From NCBI RefSeq assembly GCF_019711615.1, contig NZ_JAIGNS010000001.1:62001-126000 (forward strand): 64,000 nt of DNA, written 5' to 3'. The stretch comes from Qipengyuania intermedia. GTDB taxonomy: Bacteria > Pseudomonadota > Alphaproteobacteria > Sphingomonadales > Sphingomonadaceae. The translations under genes were made by a program, and so were the position numbers. Position 1 is the first letter of the stretch. Each line of letters begins with the position of its first letter. Under the pieces are notes generated by a model. The model was not told the origin of the DNA and did no database searches. It saw only the letters and a program-made list of their open reading frames with translations. Below, one piece after another: positions 17,581 to 25,438 of the stretch.

Positions 17581-19751
17581 CAGGTTCTCTTCCGGGGTTT
17601 GAAATCGCCCGAGCCGAAAAGTCCAACCCCGAGCCAGATCCGGCTTGGACCTTCGGTGCTCAGAGCAACCTCTCCGCTCGAGCCGCATACCGTCCCGACA
17701 CCGGAGACACGAAGATTGAAAATGCGGCTGGGCAGGTAATAGCGGGGATGCAGCACATCCAAGAGGTCGTAGGTCAGCTGTTCGCTGGTTCTGCCGAGCA
17801 GCTGACCCGGGGAATTGTCCTCATTCTGCAGATGCACCCGCCAGAAAACCTCATCATCGACAGCGTCCTTGCAGAGCATGACCTTCCTGCCTTCGAGCTG
17901 CCCGGCGTTCTCAAGCAGGAACTTCTGAAGGTCCCTTACGGATTCTTCCGACCCGTGCAGACCCGGGTCAATGAAGCCGATTGGATCAAGGTCGCGCGGC
18001 AGTCCGACTTCGACATTCACCCAACCACCCCAATGCTCGAACAGACGCCGCCTGCTCCCACGAAAATCCTTCTGCCGGAGAGGCTTTCTGATCTGACTGT
18101 GGGGCACGCGGTCGAGCTGTTTTCCGGCACGGGTGATGCCGACGTAGGCGACGCTCGCAGCTGCGCCGGGATCGTCGACACCGTTCCCGGACCCGTCATC
18201 TTGACCGGCCTCGGGCCCCTCAAGCAAAGTGACGCAGTCGAACTCCATCCCTTTCGACTGATGCACAGTGGTGATCACAATGCCCTGGTCGAGCAGTGCC
18301 TGGTCATCCGGAAATGAATCCGGCCAGGCCATCCGTTCACGCAGATCATCGATGGAGATGGCTGAATCATCGCCGCCCCTGCCACTGGCAAAGGCGAGTC
18401 GATCCCAGGCCGCCTCCTCGCTCGGAAGGCCAAGCGCCTCGCGGGTCGCTTCGGACCACTTGCCGCACAGATGGGCATGGATCCGACTGAACTGGGACCG
18501 CTGGAGGCTTGTGCCCTGGAGCTGGGAGAGAAGTCCGGCGATCCAGGCAGGCGGCAGCATGGCGCAGTGCCCGGCTCGCAGCCGGATCGGCAATTTCGAT
18601 CCTTCGACCGACTGGCCAACGAGGCTGCGGAGCACCTGCATCGCCTCGCCGTTTGTGCGGGTCAGGATTGCCCGGCTGCCCTCGCCAGCCCGGCTGACAA
18701 AACCGGGCGCCAGCTGTTCAGGACTTTCCGGAAGCTGGGCGACGGCTTCGAGGATGGCCTCCAGACGCTCGCTGTCCGGTCGATCGCTGAGCAAGACCGA
18801 ACGGAGCCGCGCCGACAAATGCGCAAGCTCCGATCCCGCGCGGTAGTTGCGCTGAAGCACCTCGGTCGTAAGGCTGCCCTCGTACCGGGCAGCAACCGCG
18901 TTCCAGTATTCTCGGGGTGTCGGATAGGCGGAGCCGTCCGATCGCGTACCAGCGGCAAAACCATATATCGCCTGCGCGGGATCTCCGAGGATTGTGAATC
19001 CGATTCCTTCCGAATCCGGCGGCGCCAAGAGCTCCAGCAAAGCCAGAACAAGATCACCCCTCACCCCGGGCAGGTCCTGAAATTCGTCGACAATGAGATG
19101 CCTGCGGTTGCCGATGCACTGACGAAGCCGGTCGGCATCGGGGCCTTTGGCCACCTCCACAAGCAGCGCAATGTTGGCATCGTGGCTGTTCGAGAGAAGC
19201 GAAGCAGGAGAATGCCCCAGCAGCCTTAGCATACGAAATGCCCACGAATCGAAGGTTCGGACTGCAAGATAGCGCAGCTCTTCCACGACGCGTTCGTCAC
19301 AATCGATCTTTGCGAAGCGGCGCGTCAAAGTCCGAACCGCGCTTCGGGAAAAGCTCAGCACAAGCACTTCGCTTGGCGCCAGATGGCGACCGACCAGTTC
19401 CGCCAGCCGCCTCGCGGCCATCTCGGTTTTTCCAGTACCGGGGCCCGCCTCGACCAGAAGCCTTGCACCCGGGCCGGCATTGATTATCCGCTCGCGCACA
19501 TCGGAATCATCGACATCCACCGGATCAAAATCCAAGAGATGTTCATCCTCGCAGGATTCTTCCGAGTCAGCCGCTGTGCAGGGCTCGTCCCCGTCGACGG
19601 GGCCACGGTCGAGATCGACCACGCCGTCTTCGATTAGCCAGAGTTTCCGTCGGTATTTCACCGCAGGGCGGCCATCGATCGTATGCAGAGGCCGCAGGAT
19701 GGACTTGACGAACTGCCCACCCTTTTCGACGTCGACTACAACGACAGACAC
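17580..19751 (-). CDS. UvrD-like superfamily 1 helicase, first gene of the leftward operon
   Basis: A 723-residue UvrD/PcrA-type helicase. Motifs in order: EAGPGTGKTEMAARRL with Lys108, LIVDEFQDLPG, FTILGDPAQAIYGF, LQRNYRAGSEL, ITTVHQSKGMEFDCVTLLEG and VAYVGITRAGKQL. The last 200 residues are not typical of UvrD and may be a cluster-specific domain (GWVNVEVGLPRDLDPIGFI; LGRTSEQLTYDLLDVLHPRYY). I chose GTG 19751 because GGGGAG stands 5 nt upstream; the frame is open further to 19829. A GC-rich hairpin lies in the leader. It is coupled to drmA by a TGATG overlap, so drmA translation depends on it. A helicase of this type in front of drmAB is not part of the described DISARM classes as I know them. 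Confidence 0.82.
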   Translation of the reverse strand: MSVVVVDVEKGGQFVKSILRPLHTIDGRPAVKYRRKLWLIEDGVVDLDRGPVDGDEPCTAADSEESCEDEHLLDFDPVDVDDSDVRERIINAGPGARLLVEAGPGTGKTEMAARRLAELVGRHLAPSEVLVLSFSRSAVRTLTRRFAKIDCDERVVEELRYLAVRTFDSWAFRMLRLLGHSPASLLSNSHDANIALLVEVAKGPDADRLRQCIGNRRHLIVDEFQDLPGVRGDLVLALLELLAPPDSEGIGFTILGDPAQAIYGFAAGTRSDGSAYPTPREYWNAVAARYEGSLTTEVLQRNYRAGSELAHLSARLRSVLLSDRPDSERLEAILEAVAQLPESPEQLAPGFVSRAGEGSRAILTRTNGEAMQVLRSLVGQSVEGSKLPIRLRAGHCAMLPPAWIAGLLSQLQGTSLQRSQFSRIHAHLCGKWSEATREALGLPSEEAAWDRLAFASGRGGDDSAISIDDLRERMAWPDSFPDDQALLDQGIVITTVHQSKGMEFDCVTLLEGPEAGQDDGSGNGVDDPGAAASVAYVGITRAGKQLDRVPHSQIRKPLRQKDFRGSRRRLFEHWGGWVNVEVGLPRDLDPIGFIDPGLHGSEESVRDLQKFLLENAGQLEGRKVMLCKDAVDDEVFWRVHLQNEDNSPGQLLGRTSEQLTYDLLDVLHPRYYLPSRIFNLRVSGVGTVCGSSGEVALSTEGPSRIWLGVGLFGSGDFKPRKRT

Positions 19752-19772
19752 CGCAACTCCCCACAATCGACA

Positions 19773-19797
19773 GGCCGGAAACGGCCCCACTCCGGCC
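19773..19797 (-). promoter_or_regulatory. hairpin in the leader of the helicase operon
   Basis: GGCCGGA (19773-19779) and TCCGGCC (19791-19797) form a perfect 7-bp stem with an 11-nt loop, 21 nt upstream of the GTG start of the UvrD-like gene. There is no T-run behind it, so it is not an obvious terminator; it may modulate translation or bind a regulator. Confidence 0.3.
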
Positions 19798-19894
19798 GCG
19801 CTTCTCGCTGACGTTTCAGCACCTTGCAAGCATCAATCCGAAAATTGAAAGTGAATTGTTAATCTTGACTTGTTGAAATACATCGCGCTGCAGA

Positions 19895-20365
19895 TCAATT
19901 GGGATCCTTCCTCCTGATAAGGTCAGTCTCGAAATATTCGGACCCTGATTTTATCCAATCGATAAGATTGCCTCCCCACTCCTCGAGCGCATCGCCTTCA
20001 GTCGCGCAGGCCCAGAAAACGGCTACGCGCCAGCCCATGTCAGTCAGTTCTGCGCGTTGCCTCGCATCGCGCGCCACCGTTGCCTCGAACTTGGGGATCC
20101 AGAAGTCGACATTGCTCGAAGGGGTGGTCGCATACCGGCAGTCTTTATGCCGGTGCCAGAAACATCCGTCCACGAAGATAGCAGCGCTCCAGCGGCGCAG
20201 GACTATGTCGGGCTTTCCAGGCAGATCCTTGGCATGCAGGCTGAAGCGAAGCCCCCTGCCATGGAGGAAGCTGCGTAGTCGCACCTCCGGCCCGGTGTTC
20301 TTCCCAGTTATCCGAGACATGTTCCTTGACCTTGCCGCCGGATCAATTGAATCTGCCACTGTCAT
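19895..20365 (-). CDS. vsr: very short patch repair (Vsr-type) DNA mismatch endonuclease
   Basis: A 156-residue Vsr family endonuclease. The family hallmarks are present in order: RSRNMSRITGKNTGPEVRLRSFLHGRGLRFSLH, then LPGKPDIVL with the catalytic aspartate, then AIFVDGCFWHRHKDC, then DFWIPKFEATVARDARQ and GWRVAVFWACA. Vsr nicks T:G mismatches left when 5-methylcytosine deaminates, so it protects sites methylated by a C5 methyltransferase. I prefer ATG 20365, which gives the family's usual length, to the upstream TTG 20416. The divergent neighbour is exactly such a methyltransferase, 52 bp away, and the two probably share a promoter region. The gene could be transcribed together with the helicase operon 143 bp downstream. 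Confidence 0.92.
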   Translation of the reverse strand: MTVADSIDPAARSRNMSRITGKNTGPEVRLRSFLHGRGLRFSLHAKDLPGKPDIVLRRWSAAIFVDGCFWHRHKDCRYATTPSSNVDFWIPKFEATVARDARQRAELTDMGWRVAVFWACATEGDALEEWGGNLIDWIKSGSEYFETDLIRRKDPN

Positions 20366-20417
20366 CCTTTCGCTTGTCAAAGCTTGTATTGGGATAAACC
20401 GGTCAGGGGTCTTCAAG

Positions 20418-22022
20418 TTGCATCAATTCAACGTCGTCGACATCTTTGCAGGCCCCGGCGGTCTCGCAGAAGGTTTGTCCCAAGTGGAAGACGAAACCGG
20501 CAATGGGGTCTTCAAAATTGCGCTTTCCATCGAAAAGGAAAGGAAGGCTTACGAAACGCTGCGGCTGCGCAGCTTTCTACGGCAATTCGAGATCTTCCCG
20601 GACGAATACTATCGGTTCCTAAATGAGGGCGGAGACGAACCGGTCTGGAAAAATCTTTACCCACAGGAATGGCATGCCGCCTGTGAAGAGGCCTGGCAGA
20701 TGGAACTCGGCGTCGAAGATCCGGGCATCCGGCTGAATAGACGGCTGGATGAGATCCGTGCTGAGAGCGGCAATCGGCTCATTCTTGTCGGTGGCCCGCC
20801 CTGTCAGGCTTATTCGCTTGTGGGGCGCGCACGCAATGCCGGCAAAAAGGACTACCGGCCTGCCGCGGACAATCGGCACTTCCTCTATCAGGAATACATC
20901 CGGATTCTCGACAGGCTCCAGCCAGCGGCGTTCATCATGGAGAACGTCAAGGGACTGCTGAGCTCGTCGGTCGACGGAAGCAGTCTGATCATAAACCGCA
21001 TCCTCGATGACCTTCGGGGGCACCGTCAAAATGGTGTGCCTTACCGCTTGGTCGGGCTTGCACCGGAAGACGACGGCAGATTTCGGCTCGAAAAGCTACC
21101 AAGCCCCCGCGACTTTCTCGTCCGATCGGAGGATATGGGCGTTCCACAGGCACGTCACCGGGTGATCATCGTAGGCATTCGGGAGGATCTTGCCGATGCA
21201 GGCGGTTTTGGCCTGCAAGAGCCGCTGCCCTACAAGTCCATTCCTTCGGCCACGGTCAGGCATGTTCTTCAAGGTGCGCCCCGCCTTCGAAGCGGCCTGA
21301 GCAAATTGCCGGACAGTGCCAAAGCCTGGAGAACCGCAGTCAGAAATGGGCTCGAAACGATTACGCGGCTATCCAGCGGGCCATCAGCGGACGTGCGCGC
21401 AAAACTTCGTTCCCGAGCTGCACAAATTCTGGAGGGCCTCGTAGAGACTTCTCCGCCCGACCGCGAGGCACCCGGCGTCGGCCTTGCTGATGATTGCCCG
21501 AAAGTACTGAAGGCATGGCTGGTCGATCCGAAGCTGCGCAAGCTCCCAAATAACGACACGCGCGGTCACATGGAGGAGGATCTCACACGGTATCTGTTCT
21601 GTTCGCTGTTCGTGGAAATCGCGGGGCGCTCACCCAGTTCGCGGGATTTTCCCGAGGAACTGGCGCCCAACCACAAGAGCTGGAAGACTGGCAGTTTTGC
21701 CAATCGATTTCGTGTCCAGACATGGGATAGCCAAGCGACAACAGTCACGTGTCACATTTCGAAGGACGGGCACTATTTCATTCATCCCGATCCCGTCCAA
21801 TGCCGCAGCCTGACGGTGCGTGAGGCGGCCCGGCTACAGACTTTTCCCGACAACTATTTCTTCAAAGGAGCACGCACCCACCAGTACACGCAGGTGGGCA
21901 ACGCTGTTCCGCCATTCATGGCAATGCAGATCGGTCGGGTGGTTCATTCCCTGCTGCAAGAAAGCATCGACAACAGAGTGCAGGACAAAGAACCACAGAA
22001 AGGCGTGATGGAACCGGTTTGA
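20418..22022 (+). CDS. C5-cytosine DNA methyltransferase (DrmMII-like)
   Basis: A 534-residue DNA (cytosine-5) methyltransferase. Motif I is VVDIFAGPGGLAEGLS, motif IV GGPPCQAYS with Cys129 as nucleophile, motif VI AFIMENVKG, motif VIII VPQARHRVIIVGIR, motif IX RSLTVREAARLQTFP and motif X YTQVGNAVPPFMAMQ. In class 2 DISARM a C5 methylase (DrmMII) marks host DNA as self, and this gene is placed to do the same. The start is TTG 20418, with AGGGG 8 nt upstream; the reading frame continues far upstream, but over the vsr gene on the other strand, so it should not be used as coding there. The frame also stays open for 63 codons after the stop codon. The recognition sequence cannot be read from the protein. 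Confidence 0.92.
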   Translation: MHQFNVVDIFAGPGGLAEGLSQVEDETGNGVFKIALSIEKERKAYETLRLRSFLRQFEIFPDEYYRFLNEGGDEPVWKNLYPQEWHAACEEAWQMELGVEDPGIRLNRRLDEIRAESGNRLILVGGPPCQAYSLVGRARNAGKKDYRPAADNRHFLYQEYIRILDRLQPAAFIMENVKGLLSSSVDGSSLIINRILDDLRGHRQNGVPYRLVGLAPEDDGRFRLEKLPSPRDFLVRSEDMGVPQARHRVIIVGIREDLADAGGFGLQEPLPYKSIPSATVRHVLQGAPRLRSGLSKLPDSAKAWRTAVRNGLETITRLSSGPSADVRAKLRSRAAQILEGLVETSPPDREAPGVGLADDCPKVLKAWLVDPKLRKLPNNDTRGHMEEDLTRYLFCSLFVEIAGRSPSSRDFPEELAPNHKSWKTGSFANRFRVQTWDSQATTVTCHISKDGHYFIHPDPVQCRSLTVREAARLQTFPDNYFFKGARTHQYTQVGNAVPPFMAMQIGRVVHSLLQESIDNRVQDKEPQKGVMEPV

Positions 22023-22333
22023 ATTTTCACCAGAACGGGGGATTTCCATACCCTTCTCGCCTGTGGCAAAACGCGACAGCATCACTGGGTTGATGTCGCC
22101 TCATTCAACAAGCAGGCCCGCTACCTTGCCAAAACCGCACTTGGCCAGAGCACCCTCTGCCGCCTCAAAAACGCGCTCGACGCTTATTTGCTCGTCAGAA
22201 TGAGCGCAGCGTGATTACTGAATCACACCGCCTGCGGCGGCTTAAATTCTGACACTGCGGCAATATCGTCTTGACCATTTCACAATTAATTACAACACAT
22301 TGAATTCCGCAAAGGACGGAGTTTGGGGACTTC
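22023..22333 (+). other. leader of the SNF2 gene with an open in-frame stretch
   Basis: 311 bases between the methyltransferase and the SNF2 gene. The first 63 codons (22023-22211, stop TGA at 22212) are open in the same frame as the methyltransferase directly behind its stop, and read like protein (HHWVDVASFNKQARYLAKTA), but have no start codon except near the end. This could be a decayed gene end or a readthrough extension. Behind it lie a small hairpin CCGCC-TGC-GGCGG (22228-22240) without a T-run and an A+T-rich segment before the SNF2 start, where a promoter is likely. Confidence 0.35.
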
Positions 22334-25300
22334 ATGTTTGCAGCAGGCGAGCGCGTTCGGTTTAAGGACGATCCTTCGGTCGTCGGAGTGGTTACAGGCG
22401 AGCGAGACTTTGAGCGTGCCGGTCGCCGATTCATCGAAATCGAACTTCCTTCGGGCCGGACCGCCTGTCCCGTCAACCAGCTCGAAGCTCTGCTTGCTGC
22501 ACCGGATGCACTCGCGGACCTGAAGTCCGGAAAGCTTTCTGCGCCCGCCGACTTGCGGCGGGCGCTCACCCATCTGCGAATGACCGGCCGGCTGGCCGAC
22601 ATGATCTACAGCATGGGTGCGACCAATACCGAATTTCACGCCTACCAGTTCAAACCCGTACTAAAGCTCTTGAACTCGCCGTCGCGCGGTCTCCTGATTG
22701 CCGACGAAGTTGGCCTTGGTAAGACCATCGAGGCAGGATTGATCTGGACCGAGCTCGTCGCACGGTTCGACAGCCGCCGCCTGCTCGTTATCTGCCCAAA
22801 GGCGCTGGTTCAGAAATGGCGCGACGAACTGCGCAACAAATTCAATGTCAATGCGCCTATCTGCAACGCAGCAGAGCTGCTCGAATTGCTCAAGGATGAT
22901 CAGATTCGCCGAGAGGGCTTTACCGCCATCGCTTCGCTGTCTTCACTGCGTCCGCCCAAGAAATGGAACGACCCCAACCAGCCCGCCAAGGGTGCGCGCG
23001 CCGATCTGGCAACCTTCCTCGCCGATGCCGAAGACGATCTCTTCGATCTCACGATCATCGATGAAGCGCACCATCTGCGGAACACCGACACGACAAATCA
23101 TCGTCTTGGGCAATTGCTGTCAAATGTCTCCGACTATTCGCTCTTCCTTTCGGCCACGCCAATCAATCTGCGCGCCAATGATCTGCGCGCACTTCTGAAG
23201 CTGATCGATCCCGATACCTTCGAGCGCGAATGGCTCTTCGACGTTCTTCAAGACGAGAATGCGCCGCTCATCAAGGCATGGGAAGCAGCGCGCGACCCCC
23301 GTGTTCCGCTCAGCGAAATCGCCGAGATCATTGCCGACCTCCCCGAAGGCCAAGTGCTTAAAACCGGCAAACGGCTTGAGCGCCTGCGCGCCGAACTTGC
23401 CAAGGGGATGGAAGATACGCCTTCAAACCGGGTCCGCCTCGCCGCCCGGATCGAAGAGATGTCGCTCTTGGGCTCAATCATCAATCGCACCCGCCGCCGC
23501 GATGTCGCCGAGTTCAAGGTGCTGCGCAAACCGCAGACAGCTATGTGGGAAATGTCCGAAACAGAGCGGACATTCTATGATTTTGCTACACGGCAGATTG
23601 AAGCCTACGCCTATGCGCACGACATCAACGAGCGCTTCCTCCTCGCGCAAACACAGCGCCTGCTCGCCTCGAGCCTTGCCACCGCCTATCGTCACTGGGG
23701 CGCGCGGAGCGGCTTTCTCGAACTCGACGAAGAAGATGCCGACGGCGGCCGCAACAAGATGCCCGGCCCGCTCATCGCTACTCTCGGCGAGATCTGCGAC
23801 GATCCGGAAATGCTTGAAGAGCTCGAACGTCAGGATTCGAAGATAGACAGGCTGACCGGCTGGCTGGAAACAATTCGCCAACGCGATCCAGACGAGCGCA
23901 TCATTATCTTTTCGAGTTTTCGCAGGAGCATCGATTACTTGGCCAAACGGCTTGGCGATGCTGGCTATTCGGTGATGCAGCTGCATGGCGGCATTAAGGT
24001 CGATCGGCAGGAAACCATTGCCCGCTTCGCTGAATCTCCCGGCGGCACGATCCTTTTGACTTCTGAGGTCGGGGGCGAAGGGCTCGACCTTCAGTTCTGC
24101 CGCATCCTCTTCAATTGGGATCTGCCTTGGAACCCCATGAAGGTCGAACAGCGCATTGGCCGCATTGACCGCATTGGCCAGCAATCGCCATCGATCGACA
24201 TCATCAATCTGGTCGCCGAAGACACGATCGAGCAACATGTCTATGACCGCCTCTATCTGCGGCTCGGCATCATCCAGCAGACGCTCGGCGATTTCGAACC
24301 CATCCTCGGCGAGATCATCCGTGATATCGAGATAGTTCTCACCGATCCTGAGCTGACTCAGGAGCAGCGCGACGCAAGGCTCGATCAATCAATCCTGGCG
24401 GCTGCCGAACGCAAGGCGCAGGCCGAGGAGCTCGAACGCGAAGCGCCCGGCCTAGTTGCCCATGGTGACAGCATTCTTCAGCGGATCAATGAAGCTCATG
24501 CGCCTTTCCGGCGACTGACCGGCGATGATCTTAGAGACTACGTCGCCAATGCTCTCATTCATCTGTTCGAAGGCTCGCGTATCCAGCCGACCAGTCAAAC
24601 CGACATCGGAGCCTATGAAATCAGGCTTTCACCCAACGCGCACGCACAGTTCTCGCAATACCGTAGTACTCATGCGCGCCGCTTCCCGACCCGGTTCGCC
24701 CGGGAAGGAAGCTCGGGGGTCAAGACGTTCTTCGGCAGCAATCCAAATCCGGTGAAGTTCCCGGGGGTGGATGTCATCACCCTCTCGCACCCCTTGGCGC
24801 GCTTCTGCGCCGGACTCATCGAAGAGCGACAGTCCGGCATTGCCCCGCGTCCAGTAACAGCCTTTCGAACTCAAGGACGTCCGGATTGGCCGGTTCCACC
24901 CGGCACCTACGCCATTTGCATCGAGAAATGGTCGATGGAAGGCATCGTCCCCATCGATCGGCTCGCCTTTGTCGGCGCGAACCTGACAGGCGGCGAGATC
25001 CTTCCCGAGGACATGGCGGAGCAAATCCTGATGGAGGCCCTGATCGAGGAACCGGAGCTGCGGCCGTTGAGCGACGAGGAACAGGCGACTGCCCTTAGTC
25101 TGGTTCAATCCACTCTTCTGCCGACGCTAGCCAGCCGGCGAACCGACTTCGAAGACGCGGAAGCCGCGCGGCATTTTGACCTTGTCGATACCCAGCTGGC
25201 ACTGATCCACGAGCATAAGGAACGCGAGACTAGGCGGGCGAACGAGCAGATTCGCGACCACCGTCTTTCAGGCAGCGACCGGCGAATGAACCTGTCTTAC

Positions 25301-25438
25301 GCCGTCCAGGCCAAGCTCGACAAGTTCCTTGCCCGGATGGACCTCAAGCTTGCTGAAGTATCGAAGCGAACCTTGAATTTCCCAGCGCATTCGTTGGTCG
25401 GGATCGCCATCGTTGAAATCAACGGAGACAGTCAATGA
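22334..25438 (+). CDS. SNF2-family helicase/ATPase (DrmD-like)
   Basis: A 1034-residue SWI2/SNF2-type DNA translocase. An N-terminal SH3-like segment (GERVRFKDDPSVVGVVTG) is followed by Walker A DEVGLGKTIEAGLIW with Lys130, the DEAH box IIDEAHH with Asp243, SATPINL, and the C-terminal helicase motifs IIIFSSFRRSIDYL, EVGGEGLDLQFC and QRIGRIDRIGQQ near residue 605. Length and layout resemble DrmD of class 1 DISARM and RapA/HepA-like proteins. It should translocate along double-stranded DNA and displace bound protein. The ATG at 22334 is preceded by GGGGA. The gene overlaps the actin-like gene by 4 nt, so the two products are likely partners. Finding a DrmD-like protein together with a C5 methylase mixes features of the two DISARM classes. 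Confidence 0.88.
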   Translation: MFAAGERVRFKDDPSVVGVVTGERDFERAGRRFIEIELPSGRTACPVNQLEALLAAPDALADLKSGKLSAPADLRRALTHLRMTGRLADMIYSMGATNTEFHAYQFKPVLKLLNSPSRGLLIADEVGLGKTIEAGLIWTELVARFDSRRLLVICPKALVQKWRDELRNKFNVNAPICNAAELLELLKDDQIRREGFTAIASLSSLRPPKKWNDPNQPAKGARADLATFLADAEDDLFDLTIIDEAHHLRNTDTTNHRLGQLLSNVSDYSLFLSATPINLRANDLRALLKLIDPDTFEREWLFDVLQDENAPLIKAWEAARDPRVPLSEIAEIIADLPEGQVLKTGKRLERLRAELAKGMEDTPSNRVRLAARIEEMSLLGSIINRTRRRDVAEFKVLRKPQTAMWEMSETERTFYDFATRQIEAYAYAHDINERFLLAQTQRLLASSLATAYRHWGARSGFLELDEEDADGGRNKMPGPLIATLGEICDDPEMLEELERQDSKIDRLTGWLETIRQRDPDERIIIFSSFRRSIDYLAKRLGDAGYSVMQLHGGIKVDRQETIARFAESPGGTILLTSEVGGEGLDLQFCRILFNWDLPWNPMKVEQRIGRIDRIGQQSPSIDIINLVAEDTIEQHVYDRLYLRLGIIQQTLGDFEPILGEIIRDIEIVLTDPELTQEQRDARLDQSILAAAERKAQAEELEREAPGLVAHGDSILQRINEAHAPFRRLTGDDLRDYVANALIHLFEGSRIQPTSQTDIGAYEIRLSPNAHAQFSQYRSTHARRFPTRFAREGSSGVKTFFGSNPNPVKFPGVDVITLSHPLARFCAGLIEERQSGIAPRPVTAFRTQGRPDWPVPPGTYAICIEKWSMEGIVPIDRLAFVGANLTGGEILPEDMAEQILMEALIEEPELRPLSDEEQATALSLVQSTLLPTLASRRTDFEDAEAARHFDLVDTQLALIHEHKERETRRANEQIRDHRLSGSDRRMNLSYAVQAKLDKFLARMDLKLAEVSKRTLNFPAHSLVGIAIVEINGDSQ

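Noticed and set aside
19899..20417. Upstream part of the methyltransferase reading frame (about 173 codons)
   Set aside because: It lies opposite the clear vsr gene and shows no methyltransferase sequence; TTG 20418 with its ribosome-binding site is the better start.
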